Positions 13,001-23,059 of a DNA stretch of 64,000 nucleotides are shown here, piece by piece. The notes beneath the pieces were generated by a model. That model saw nothing but the letters and a program-made list of their open reading frames with translations, was not told the origin of the DNA and ran no database searches. The position numbers were made by a program, and so were the translations under genes. This DNA is from Patiria pectinifera (taxonomy: Eukaryota > Echinodermata > Asteroidea > Valvatida > Asterinidae), in assembly GCA_029964075.1 (NCBI GenBank), contig CM057135.1, forward strand, positions 25,652,866 to 25,716,865, read 5' to 3'. Every line of letters begins with the position of its first letter. Position 1 is the stretch's first letter.

Positions 13001-16000
13001 CGTTTCTTATGAATAAAAAGGAGTAAATGCTTCAGATTTCAAATATTTACTTGTCATATTTCAAAGTTGGGTTGGAGCTACCTTGAAAATATAAAAGCAC
13101 ATAATTCTGCGCATAAATTACTGCATTTAGTTATGTTAATCTCGAAAAAAGTACAAATAATACCATACGGTAGTTCGTATGAATAAAAACTGGCATTTGC
13201 ATTACCCCCGTCTCATCATCATTATTCTCTGTGGTCCGTCATGGGGGACCGTACGATTTGTTGCAGACTGCCACAGCTGTGTGAATACAAATAAATCAAA
13301 GGCTCTTACTAAACACCATTTTCTCTTGAGTAAATGGCCTGCAAAATGTAAAGCTTTACACGTTTATAAGTTTGCAGAAAATAAAACTATCGTAACCGAA
13401 ACGGAAAGGGGCATGGGGGGGGGGGGGTTCACGTGCTGGAGGACAGATGCAAAAAAAGCGCGCCAAACGTGACGAACGCAATGCTGTCTACGCGCACATT
13501 GCGCCGTGCATCGGCACCCATGGTCTACATGTGGATTGTGTTTTCAGTCCCTGCCTGATTCCTCGGGTTTGCTACACTACATGTATAGGCGTTTACTTTG
13601 TTTCTTATCAATAAAAAGGAGTAAATGCTTCAGATTTCAAATATTTACTTGTCATATTTCAAGGTTGGGTTGGGGCTACCTTGAAAATATAAAAGCACAT
13701 AATTCTGCGCAAACTGCATTATTAATGTTAATCGCGAAAACAGTACAAATAATACCGTAGGGTAGTTCGTATGAATAAAAACTGGCATTTGCGTTTCTCC
13801 CATCTGTATGAATGAAAATCTACAAAGGCTTTTACTGAAAATCATTTGCTATTCCCACGGACTATTCTTCTGGGGTTTTCCTCCCACCTCTGGTCTTCTT
13901 CATATTGCGAGCAATGTAGGAAGTGTGATTGTTTTGCGTTTAATCTCGAAGCGTAGCATCTAGTAAGTTTTGTTTTAAATTGTCCACAAGAAAAATAAAA
14001 ATTCCAACTTAACATGGACTTCCCCAGTCCTGCAATAGGTTTTCTACTATGTTTTAGCACTGCTTTCATTTAAAAATACAAGCAGTGCTTAAAAAGGACG
14101 AAATGATGCAACCTGACGCCACTGGCGCAGTTGTGTACAAAATTTTAACATGCTTAAATTAATAAAGACAATGAAAGATGGAAATATTTCTCAGTGCCAG
14201 ATTCATGTCTTATCATTTATGCAATGAATGACCTTCATTGAGATATATATAAAATAAAAAAGTGGCGTCAGGTTACAACATTCTTTCTGATTACTTGGAT
14301 ACTAATACAAACAACCTGCATCAGTTATACTATACCTTGTCACTTGTCGTATGGCTGGAAGTAGCTGTATCAGTATCACTTGCTGTGGAACTTGTCGATA
14401 GATTGACAGCAGCATTATCGTTGTCGTCGTCATCCACATCATCACCAACACCTTCACTTGGCATGTCTTCGTCATCATCATCATCAGGTAGTGGTATATC
14501 ATCATGGCCAAGATGAGAACCTGCTTCGTCTTCATCTTGTTCGTGTTGTTGGGCCGGTGTCAATGCAGTTGCCGTATCGAACAAGATTGCCGGCTCAATG
14601 GAGTGCCGGCAACCTAAAACGGCATCTAGCTCCTCGTAAAAGGGGCACTCCTTTCTTTTGCCCCCAGTTTGGTTTCTATTGTGATCTTTTACCTTCTTGT
14701 ACTCTTTTTTCAAGGCCTTCAGTTTCTCTCTGCATTGGGCAGGGGTCCGTTCATAACCGGCACCACGTAAGCAGTCTGACAATTTCGTAAACACTTTTCC
14801 GTTTCTCGTTGTTCCATCAAGTTGTTTTTGTATCTCGTTGTCTCCCCAAACTGCGACCAGTTTTGAAATCTCGTCCTCAGACCATCTTTCACTTTTAGGT
14901 TTACCATCACTTTTAGTTTTACCCATTGTACGAAATGTTAAAAATGTATCCTGAACGAAAGCGGAGTCGAAGGAAGCTTGGAAGTGAATGACACGACGCG
15001 TGGGCACGCGCTGGGCTGGTACATGTGGGCCACGCATCATGCGGATGAGAAAATAGAAGACTGGTACCTGACCACTTGGGACATTATAAATAGACGTATA
15101 CGAGTAGGAAGCCAAACACAGTCTTGTTCACCACACTTCTTTTATAAAATATTAAAACCATTCATTATGCTCATATTCTTTAAAATTAAATCATTTGTAT
15201 AATTTTTAAACATTATTATTTGTCTTTTGTACTTAACTGTAAACATATTTACGAAAACTTTGTAAGGTACTGCCTGACACAATACTAAGTTATCGCGCGA
15301 ATTATTTGGCGCGCTATCTGTGACCCTGTGACCTTTTGAGATTACGTCTCGACAGCTAGCCGGGGCGAAAAAAGGTGGGGTAAGTTCAAACCCGCCGACG
15401 TTCACACTAGTTGCTTTTCCCCGGGAAATACGCAAAACCCCGGGGATTTCTCCTTTAACCCTACTCCCGAGCAGGGGTAAAAAATTCCCGGGGAAAAGCT
15501 TTTCCCCGGGAATTCCCCGGGTTTTTTTTTGTAGTGTGAACAGACCGACCGAAATGCCCCGGCAATTTCCCGGGGAATTGCCGGGGAATTCGTCTAGTGT
15601 GAAAGCCCCTTAAAACTGTAATTTCTTCTCATTGTCTTCTCTCTACGGGTTTTTTTCGGGGTTTGCGAGCTACAGTGCCTGGGGCATGCACTTTTGAGGC
15701 ATCCTTGGTTTCATTACCAGAAAAAAATATACATTTATCGTTTACTTCGTTTCGTATGAATAAAAAGGAGTAAATGCTTTAGATTTCAAATATGCACTTG
15801 TCATTCACAAGGCTGGGTTGGGGCAACCTTGAAATTATAAAGCAAATAATTCTGCACAAAAACTACAACATTTATAATGTGTAAATCGCGAAAAATTTAT
15901 ATTAACAAAGTTCATTAATGATACCATGTTCGTAGGAATAAAACATGGCATTTGCTTTTACTTCCAATTTTGAAGCATTTACTCGCATCTGCATGAATGA

Positions 16001-19000
16001 AAATTAAGCAAACACTTTTACTAAAAACCATTTGCTAAATCTGAAAATAATTAGTTTTTTTCCTTTTAGCTTTTGCTACACTATAGGCGTTTACTTCGTT
16101 TCATATGAATAAAAAGGAGTAAATGCTTCAGATTTCAAATATTTACTTGTCATATTTCTGAAGTCCTTTATCTACAGAACTGCGATTGACTTTATACTCG
16201 ACACACACTTAGACCAGCATCTAAAGATGTGTGCCAAACATTGACGTCACGATGACGTCATCACGTGACCCAGAACGTCACAATATAGGTGCATATTTTG
16301 AAGGCCTATATCTCCATAACTACAGGTCCGATTAGGTTGAAACTTGGTAGGTACCTTGACCGGAATGTGTTATAAATGAAAATTGAATTAACGGCACGAC
16401 GACGTCATCACGTGACATGTGACGTCATATTAAAAATGCAAATTTCGAAAGCCTATATCATTCTACAGAACTACAGGTCTGAATGGGTTGAAACTTGCTA
16501 TGTACCTAAACTGGGATGTGTTATAGATGAACATTTAAGTGACGTCACGATGACGTGACATGTGACGGCATATTAAATGTGCATATTTTGAAGGCCTACG
16601 TCTCTATAACTACAGGTCTGATTGGGTTGAAACTTGGTACGTACCTATAGACCAGGATGTGTTACAGATGAAAATTGAAGTGACGTCACGATGACGTCAT
16701 CACGTGACATGTGACGTCATATTAAATGTGCATATTTTGAATGCCAATATCTACAGAACTGTATTGATTCTGATCACTTTACCGCACATGTTGTCCTATC
16801 ATCCTTACATGACATAAAAATACAATTTTTTCCCATGCCATCACGTGACATGGGACGTCGTAATTCAAAGCCCTACGAGAATGTAATCATACATTTATAT
16901 GCCACCATTTAATATATACTACACATCCTTCCTGGATGGAACTTATACTTGAAACTATGTCATATATATATCACAAAAAAAGTTAACGAAACAGCCCTGT
17001 GTTTGTCCACAAACACACTCTCGATAGAAGTGAATGTACACAAACCATCGGTACCGATGGTTCGTGTACAAACCAGAATGAGCCAATAAGACAACAGCGC
17101 CAATGGTTTGTGCACTGACAGATACAACCATAGAGCAAGGACCCAAGGAGTTCGTACTCCAAGACTTCAAAAGTAAAATGATGGTCGCCGCGCTCGAAAG
17201 CTACAATAGAAAGCACCTGGCGCCAGCTTGCTCAGTTGCTCACTACGCTAATCTCGACACAATAGAGATCCGCGTTCACTAATGCCAAAAAAGGAGTTTG
17301 CATGGCTTCGTAGACAGTACCATGCTAAATACGCATGCGCAGTTGTCATACATCGCTAAAAATGAATGATTTTGAAGTGTTTGTTCGGAGTTGGCTAATA
17401 CTGGCTAACAATGTGGTCAACATCACTGAAACAATCATTTCATGAAGAACAAAATGCTCTGTACCTTTAGTGTGAAAAGTTGTGAAATTTTCCCAAAAAA
17501 CACATTTCATCTATGATATATTGCCAATTAAAATGTCTGAAAATACATGAAAACTTATCTGAAAGAATCCAATTTATCTCCAAATTACAGGGACAGATAA
17601 CGCTTTTAAGCACCAACAACTGCACATTGCTAACTTGAGTTCATAACTCACATCTAACAACTGCGCAGTTGTAAAAACCTATCTTGTCGTAAAATATATT
17701 TTTCAAAAAAGAGCAGCGACGTGACATGACTTATTATGCAGCATATAGGGAGGTTGTTGGTTACCAACTAAAAAGGCGGCGATGATCATCGTGTTCAAAG
17801 GCCGCTGGCATTCACGCTTTGAATGGTCGAGGCTTGCGGTCACAGTGCTGTAGCTATAGACATTCCCGAGGGATTGGTATGTTAATGGTCAACATGTAAA
17901 TCGCCCAAGAGTTCTGACTCCTTGGGTCCTTGCTCTACATGATACAACCAATAAGAGAGCATACAATCACTGGTGGTCATCGGCCCAGTGGCCTTGCCTA
18001 ACTCAGCTATCAGCGAGATTTACGTAACGTTGCGTAACAACAGTGTGTGTGGGGAAACACGAGGTCGGGCCCTTGCCCTGCACAAGGTCATGCATGTGCA
18101 TGCTATCGTAATGTAACATACACTTTGTACAGTTGAAACCTTATACATGTATTTGCTTCTGTTTCCGGACATAAAGCTCTGCTGCTTGCACTATAATATA
18201 TAGAGACCCCTTTCTTCTGTCAAACATGCTGCAAATTCACGCTCGCATCCCGCTTTTGCCTTCTCGCACCCCTTTCTTCTCTTGGCACTAACATGCTGCA
18301 AATTCACGCTCGCATCCCTCTTTTGCAGTCTTTGGTTATAAAAAAAACATTTTTGTGATTTCTCCCCCGTTTCATCAAAATTTAAAAACTACGCTGGGTT
18401 AGGTTTATCCGTTGCCAAAATGAGGGGGACGTGGGGAACACTTATCTGCCCCGCCCCGGAAATCAGTATCAACAAATTTCTAGTTTTATTTTAAATTATA
18501 TATTCTGAAATATGTGGAATATGGTGGCGCAAAAGAACTGCTTTTGGTGGAGGGGGGGGGGCATGTACAGCTTACACGTTTAATTGTTAGCAATTGCTTT
18601 TTTCATTAAATGTATGTATTAATTCATGTTATAGGGGATTTCTACTCGACAAGCTCTGCTTTTTGGGAATGCCCTTCCTTCATCTCTAATTTTAAAACAA
18701 TGCGCTCAAATTCTATTAATATATTTTTAAAACCAGTATCAATTCCTTATTATATTACATAATAATGGTGTTCCCTAACTTGGCACATCGACTTTTACTT
18801 TGACTTTCCTCATGTAGTGTTGCCAAACTTATTTGTAGACACACTTCGAATTCAGTCCGTGAAATACTGGTACTTATACCTTATTACTGCTCGGTTTATA
18901 CCTCTGTAAACAATTTCGGTGTCATGAGATTATATTCCGAAATTAAAAAACGGTGGCATCCGAAAATTGGGCACACAAACGGCAGAATGTTCCCTAACGT

Positions 19001-22000
19001 GGCGCACTTGAATAAATCTCGGAAAATTCCAAATTAACATTTAAGAATTCTGCAAAGTTGATAAAATCTGCATCAACCATTATTATCTCTACTTACATAC
19101 CCAACTAGAAAATCAGAAAAATTATTTTCTTGGGGGGATATTTTCAAAGGGTTTACCCGTTCACTTCGCAATAAAATCGGAAAACCACGTTGAAATAATG
19201 TTTTGTTGTAACTTTGTAACAGGAATCGGATAAACTCGTGATTTAGGAACAGGAGTGTTTAGAACTCGATGAAATTATACTTTCTGTGAAAGGTCAGTAA
19301 AAACTTTTGCTCTAGCTGGCGCGACAGACGAACAAGCAAAGTACAGCACGTCAGTGGCCGTGCCATGCTATGGTTCATTTTACATCAAAATATCTATTTA
19401 TGCCTTGAGATGTGGTAAACTGAAAGAATGAATGAATATGGGATTTAATGGTAGCACCACCAGTCCATTTCAAATGCATAGAACAACAATTCATTGTTTG
19501 TTGGTTTATAAAACAGGTTTGAAAAATGATCAGTAATAATTACAGATCAATTAGAATAATCACAGACCATTTGGAATAACTGTAGAGCAAGGAATAATGA
19601 AAACATTAAATCTTTTAGCTTGTGAAAGCACGGTGTAAGTAATCGCGCCGACGGTTAATATTCTCTCCCAGAACTACTATGCGTACGTTGACATGCATGT
19701 ATTACAACTCCAGGTCTCTTTCTCAGTGGGCGCTACATTTCAGCATATTCCCGTTTAGATTATCGTTCTCCAAGTTGTACAACCATGTCCAACTAATACA
19801 TTATATAATGCATGGAGCAAACCTTGTCCGGAAATAGAAGCAAATATAAGGTTTCAACTGTACAAAGTGTACGTTACTTTAAGATAGCATGCACATGCAT
19901 GACCTTGTGCAGGGCCAGGGCCCTGACCTCGTGTTTCCCCACATACACTGTTGTTACGCAACGTTACGTAAATCTCACTGATAGCTGAGCTAGGCGAGGC
20001 CACTTGGGCCGATGGCCACCATGTGATTGTATGCTCTCTTATTAGTTGTATCTGTCAGTGCACAAACCATCGGCGCTGTTGTCTTATTGGCTCATTCTGG
20101 TTTGTACGCGAACCATCGGTACCGATGGTTTGTGTACATTCAATTAAATGTCACTTCTATCGAGAGTGTCCGAGTAATGATAAGTCTAGTTACAGTTGAC
20201 TCTCGTTAATACAAACTCTGCCGGACCTAGCCGAAGTAGAGGAACTAAAACACAGTGGAGACCAAGAGTTTATGTTTGTTATAACCAGAATTTGTATAAA
20301 CGGTGTTTGTAAAATTCCTGGATGGAAATTCCTTGTTGGCAATGTACAACATTTGCTTTTGCTGCAATTTTCAGAAATAAGTGGAGTCGGAGGATTAGTT
20401 TGTTAGGGTACAATGTATTGTTAAACTGACTTGTTTCACGTTTTGGCCTTATAGATACTGGAAAAACCAAGAAAACCAATCATGCAATTGTAGTCTGGTT
20501 CCCTGACCCCACTCAAGATGAAATGGAGCAATATATGGACTTTGGGGATTTGTAAAGTTAGACAATCAGTATAGCAGGCTTGTACTCCTTCACAAGTGTG
20601 TTATCCATTGTAAGGAAAATACGGAGTAGCTAGATATGAAAATTCAGGAGCAGTTTTTGAAAAAATTGAGTTGTTTCTAACGCTGGTCAGCAAACCAGCA
20701 TTGGAAAAATACACTTTTTGTTAACTTGAAATGTCAGCACACCAGGAGCCATGATTTTAGAGGACTCTTAAGACTGTCATTCCCTAACAATCCAGTAAGG
20801 TATTTCGTGATCATTTGATCAATTCGTGTTTTTAATGTTTTCAAATGTTCTATCTTCTCTTTAACGATAGCCGACTGTACTGTTCTTACCCAGGTAAAAC
20901 TGATGCTGCCAAGACCGGCTGTGAGTAACTCGCCCAGCATCGAGGGGTAGGAATTGCCACCGGGAAAGTAGGCATGGAAATGAGGATGCTGCCAGTGGGT
21001 CATCTGTCATCAAAGTAAGTAAATTAAACCATATGATCTCCATCATCAAACCAATGTTCAATAACAATAATAATAACAACTGGTATGTATTAATTAAGCG
21101 CCATTGCCAAATGATAGAAAGCGCTAATTATTACCCTTGTTCATGGGGCCGCGAGACCATTTATTTCTGCAGCAGCTCAAGGTCAGCGCTAACACCGAAC
21201 AGGTACCCATTTATTCTCCTAGGTTGAGAGGTGATTGTAGTAAAGTGTCCTGCCCAAGAACACAAGCACCATCATCAGGCCCATGGTTCGAACCCGAGTA
21301 CAATCGGCACATGGGTCGAACACTGAATTTATCGGACCAACTATTGGACTTTCTCTAGACCCCATCTTCGGCAGCCTTCTATATTAGCGCTGGACTCGCT
21401 CTGATCACAAGCCCACAATTTCGTCAATAGAGCTGTTGCATGAGAGCCATCTTGGAGGTGCAGTCCTTATGTTCCACATTGATGCACATGAGCAGGCCTC
21501 GTCCATTTTCAAAGAAAACGCCTCCAACATGGCCGTCTGGTCATGTAAATGCTATGGACTAAACTGTTGGCTTGTGGTTGGGATTTCAATTTCATTTTAG
21601 CAGGAAATATTGCTGAGTAACATTCAATGGGCGATTCCTTGAGGCTTGGGTATTCATTACCGTATTTTTGATGAATTAAAACAAACCCATGCTTTTTTTA
21701 GTTCATTTTCCGAAAATAGTTCATGTCTATTTATTTAATTTTTGTTTGTTTGTTTACATCTATAACGTTCTTCGTGCCCCCTTTAATCGGCCAATAGGTA
21801 GGCCGTTGGTCACAGGATCTGAAAGGCAATGATGGCTACTACATGGCTACTACACTACATTGTATCCTGTATATTTTGGTACTATATATACTTACGTATG
21901 TTTACTTTTTGTAAAGCGCTTTGAAACACTGCGTATTAAGCGCTATATAAATGTTAATTATTATTAATTATTATGGCTGGAAACTTCAAAACTGGGGGCT

Positions 22001-23059
22001 GATTACGGGTATCTGTTAAACCCATACATTTGGCACTTTGTTGACTCCAAGGGGATTAGATTTTAATACCACCCCAGCGGACGGTCAAGCGTCGCATTTT
22101 TTTTCATAAGTCAAGTTCGGAGAGCAGGGTCATAGGGAACGTGACCTCTAACTTAAAGTGGCTTGAGTGCTGTAATTTCTGAAGGTCCTGTGTGAGAACT
22201 TATACTACTTCTTTGCATGGTCATAATAGAAAGAGAACGTCGTTATTATTTTTTGAGGGGGGGGGGGGGGGGGGGAGCAATCAGGAAGAATTTCTGGGGT
22301 GGGAACGATCGGCCCATCTCCCAAGTTAAATAAATCGTCAGTACTTATGTACGCCGTCACAGTGGCTGAAAATATCCAGGCAGGCATTTCCCAATCCATT
22401 CATTTTCCATTATTTAGCAGAAACAAAAAAAAGGAGAATACAAAAAAAAACAAAAAAAAAAAACAACAGATGTCAAGGTGAACAAGAACAACAAGCTGTT
22501 GTTGTAAAATAAAAACGTTTTTTATTAGAACATTATTGTTACTTTCATAATAAACTGGAAAGTATTGTTTGATTTTGAGGGTTTTGTTCGGCGTGATTTG
22601 AAGAAGTAACTATAGGCCTATATGAGGGTCGGGCGGAAGACCTCCCCCCCCCAGAACTGCTCTTTTTGCAGCCCCACGCTCGGAATTCGGGGCGAAAATG
22701 AGCTTTTTATTATCAACCCATCGCTGAATGCCTCCCCTCCTCCTCAAGAAAATGCGGCCCCTTGAGTTTCTCCTCCTGCAAACTGAAAACCAGCTACGCA
22801 ACTACGGTATCATCGACTGCAGGTTTTGAAACATTTTGTTTGTGTGCAAACAACTCACCCCTGGTAGGATCTTGTCTTGTATGTCCGTCATGATGTCCTG
22901 CCATGCCTCGGGTTGCTGAGGCGCGTTCGCAGGTAACAGTTTGTGCAGGTAGCCTGGCTCCACGGAGGGTAGCACGGGACGGTCCTTGACGCCCTTCAGG
23001 TAGTCCACGATAAGGTCCGCCACCTCACCGGCAGACCGACGGAACTCATCGCCCTCCAT
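1047..23059 (-). CDS. Copy A: group II PLP amino-acid decarboxylase (HDC/AADC-like), exons 1-5, 3' end outside window
   Basis: Homology to histidine, aromatic-L-amino-acid and tyrosine decarboxylases is clear by eye. Exons, minus strand: 23059-22859, 21003-20890, 7379-7257, 2562-2428, 1157-1047. All junctions are phase 0 with GT/AG borders, giving 228 codons without a stop. The start is ATG at 23059 ([13 protein letters not shown]). Visible motifs are [15 protein letters not shown] in exon 1, [14 protein letters not shown] in exon 2, MTELETV in exon 3, [17 protein letters not shown] in exon 4 and [17 protein letters not shown] in exon 5, which holds the histidine that stacks on PLP in the family. 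The PLP lysine and the C-terminal exons should lie left of base 1. Intron 2 is about 13.5 kb and full of mobile elements. Exons are nearly identical in protein to copy B, so A and B are recent duplicates. The gene looks intact as far as visible, but a truncated 3' end cannot be excluded. Confidence 0.85.
1424..1578 (-). repeat. tRNA-derived SINE fragment
   Basis: It contains the phrase about GGCAATTGTAGTAAAGTA, then ACCCAAGAACATAAACACA and a degenerate box-B-like GGGTTCACCC, as in the fuller SINEs elsewhere in the window. Confidence 0.5.
2156..2194 (-). mobile_element. Possible Helitron 3' end (GC hairpin and CTAG)
   Basis: On the minus strand a hairpin of GGGATGCCGCGC / GCGCGGCACCCC is followed by CTAG. 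A second example is at 39391-39421. The base after CTAG is C here, not the T expected for Helitron insertion. Confidence 0.35.
2758..3052. mobile_element. hAT-like MITE made of a palindromic 16-18-base repeat, copy 1
   Basis: Ends are GGGGTCCGCTCATAAGTC and GACTTATGATACGGCCCC. The 8 bases CAATTGGT lie directly on both sides (2750-2757 and 3053-3060), a perfect target duplication of hAT length. The body is nothing but TCCGACGCCTCATAAG units in both orientations. A second copy with its own 8-base duplication is at 57982-58384. Confidence 0.8.
3590..4593. mobile_element. hAT-like MITE with GACTCGAGTC arrays near both ends
   Basis: Ends are CAGAGTTGTAACGAGTCA and GAGTCATTACAACTCTG. The perfect 8-base duplication CACCCAAG is at 3582-3589 and 4594-4601. 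CTCGAGT arrays occupy about 3630-3770 and 4395-4580. The 600-base middle has no transposase. Confidence 0.82.
4999..6230. mobile_element. hAT-like MITE with CCTTGG arrays near both ends
   Basis: Ends are CAGTGATGTAG and CTCCAACACTG. The perfect 8-base duplication GTATTGAT is at 4991-4998 and 6231-6238. CCTTGG/CCTTGAGG minisatellite lies at 5023-5165 and 6091-6215, in the same orientation at both ends. A second element is nested inside at about 5714-6027. Confidence 0.8.
5714..6027. mobile_element. Nested G-rich MITE with 8-9-base duplication
   Basis: Ends are AAGGGTGGATCCAG and CTGGATCCGCCCTT. CGTGATGAT occurs at 5706-5714 and 6028-6036. Inside are runs of G or C and nothing coding. Confidence 0.65.
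6396..6709 (+). repeat. Four copies of a GAGTGTTACTTCGTG motif
   Basis: Copies are at 6396-6410, 6447-6461, 6525-6538 (last base changed) and 6695-6709, separated by unlike sequence. Function is unknown. Their position is copy A intron 3. Confidence 0.5.
6745..6772 (+). repeat. (AACT)n microsatellite
   Basis: About seven perfect AACT units. Confidence 0.9.
8130..8720. repeat. Repeat shared with 63041-63695
   Basis: Both segments contain GATATATTCCGAAT-like sequence, then GACATGGCGTGGGTCTC / GACATCGCGTGGGTCTC, then AACTCGTGAAGGAGG and CGGTCTTCCAAACGGG in the same order. No ORF is conserved, so it is a repeat of unknown class. Confidence 0.6.
8750..10025. mobile_element. 1.28-kb palindromic foldback element
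   Basis: The left arm from TAGTCAGGTGGC is the reverse complement of the right arm ending GCCACCTGACTA. Similarity runs almost to the centre near 9390, including AGGGTGCCTTATTTGCATAA and GACACCTGAAATTC. The flanks allow only a short TA-type duplication. No ORF is seen. Confidence 0.75.
10520..11224 (+). repeat. Divergent satellite-edge unit, left side
   Basis: It is similar to 15742-16085 (AAAAAGGAGTAAATGCTTCA, GGTTGGGGCAACCTTGAAAT, CATTTACTCGCATCTG). It is broken by the MITE at 10713-11085. Confidence 0.65.
10713..11085. mobile_element. Harbinger-like MITE copy 2, TTA duplication
   Basis: Ends are GGCCAAAAAAAAAAATAAGT and ATATTTTTTTTGGCC, with CGGTCTCTGGTCAG inverted inside. TTA lies on both sides (10710-10712 and 11086-11088). 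The related sequence at 15950-15985 is the empty site (GCTTTTACTTCC), which confirms the borders. Confidence 0.75.
11225..13850 (+). repeat. 592-base satellite: four full units plus a partial
   Basis: The landmark CGTTTCTTATGAATA starts at 11225, 11818, 12410, 13001 and (changed) 13599, giving periods of 591-598 bases. Units are over 95 percent alike by eye. Each has several TATGAATAAAAA motifs and a G-run of variable length. Reading frames of about 95 codons recur in every unit, but G-run length changes shift them, so they are not treated as genes. Confidence 0.92.
14330..14926 (-). CDS. Myb/SANT-like (trihelix type) DNA-binding protein, 198 aa
   Basis: ATG at 14926 ([19 protein letters not shown]). 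Residues about 14-85 match the Myb_DNA-bind_4 pattern: [56 protein letters not shown]. The rest is acidic ([21 protein letters not shown]) with a Ser/Thr-rich end. Such proteins occur as accessory ORFs of PIF/Harbinger transposons and as host genes. The stop falls in AAG-GTATAG, which also looks like a splice donor, so another exon may follow. A TATA-like CTATTTATAATG lies about 160 bases upstream. The gene sits in a segment (about 13855-15740) that interrupts a satellite array inside copy A intron 2. No transposase is seen nearby. Confidence 0.7.
   Translation of the reverse strand: MGKTKSDGKPKSERWSEDEISKLVAVWGDNEIQKQLDGTTRNGKVFTKLSDCLRGAGYERTPAQCREKLKALKKEYKKVKDHNRNQTGGKRKECPFYEELDAVLGCRHSIEPAILFDTATALTPAQQHEQDEDEAGSHLGHDDIPLPDDDDDEDMPSEGVGDDVDDDDNDNAAVNLSTSSTASDTDTATSSHTTSDKV
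15361..15613. repeat. GC-rich palindromic block (CCCCGGGAA)
   Basis: Inverted TTCACACTAGT / TAGTGTGAA and TTTTCCCCGGGAA motifs are packed in 250 bases and the right end is AGTGTGAAAGCCCCTTAA. It resembles the tips of Harbinger or other MITEs. Confidence 0.5.
15742..16160 (+). repeat. Divergent satellite-edge unit, right side
   Basis: One shorter unit (about 345 bases) plus the start of the next. It lacks the middle part of the 592-base unit and provides the empty site for the MITE at 10713. Confidence 0.65.
16185..16870 (+). repeat. Tandem repeat of about 147 bases rich in TGACGTCA and CACGTG
   Basis: The cluster TGACGTCATCACGTGAC recurs at about 16252, 16401, 16548 (shortened) and 16692. 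Each unit also has ACTACAGGTC and GGTTGAAACTTGG. TGACGTCA is the palindromic CRE and CACGTG is an E-box. Whether they are bound is unknown. Confidence 0.8.
17015..20169. mobile_element. Long-inverted-repeat element, about 342-base arms
   Basis: The left arm (17015-17130 continued at 17951-18176) is the reverse complement of the right arm (about 19828-20169). Outer tips are ACACTCTCGATAGAAGTG-like, followed by the perfect palindrome CCATCGGTACCGATGG in both arms. The 1.65-kb interior (18177-19827) has no convincing ORF, only a short direct duplication (18226-18330, CATGCTGCAAATTCACGCTC). A second element is inserted in the left arm. Confidence 0.75.
17131..17940. mobile_element. Mutator-like MITE inserted in the inverted-repeat arm
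   Basis: Inverted ends are TAGAGCAAGGACCCAAGGAG and CTCCTTGGGTCCTTGCTCTA, the latter followed by CAT. The 10 bases GATACAACCA occur at 17121-17130 and 17941-17950. The other arm, at about 20034-20055, holds the uninterrupted site. A 10-base duplication fits Mutator-like elements. The 810 bases encode nothing recognisable. Confidence 0.78.
20320..20860. repeat. Diverged copy of the TTAA element at 49269
   Basis: It shares ATTTGCTTTTGCTG, GTAGTCTGGTTCCCTGAC, CATGATTTTA and the end CTCTTTAA with 49269-49784. It ends 26 bases from copy A exon 2. Confidence 0.6.
21120..21370 (-). repeat. tRNA-derived SINE
   Basis: It contains AGTAAAGTGTCCTGCCCAAG and a box-B-like GGTTCGAACC, with the tRNA-like head at the right end on the minus strand. 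Confidence 0.55.
21840..21975 (+). repeat. SINE 3' tail
   Basis: GTAAAGCGCTTTGAAACACT and GCGCTATATAAATGTTAATT followed by (TTA)n, the usual tail of invertebrate tRNA SINEs. Confidence 0.55.
22250..22290 (+). repeat. Poly-G tract
   Basis: A G-run of more than 20 bases in copy A intron 1. The rest of 21980-22850 shows only A-rich and G-rich low complexity. Confidence 0.8.

Larger units (their letters stand above)
13855..15740. mobile_element. Segment interrupting the satellite and carrying the Myb-like gene
   Basis: Satellite sequence stops near 13850 and a related unit resumes at 15742. The segment holds the Myb/SANT-like gene, a small inverted repeat (AACCTGACGCCACT at 14110-14124 against its complement at 14263-14276) and a GC-rich palindromic block at 15361-15613 ending CTAGTGTGAAAGCCCC. 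I could not find a matching left terminus, so the borders are approximate. Confidence 0.45.

Noticed and set aside
11546-13016. Frames of about 95 codons repeated in the 592-base satellite
   Set aside because: They recur because the DNA repeats. Variable G-runs shift the frame and there is no domain or splice context.
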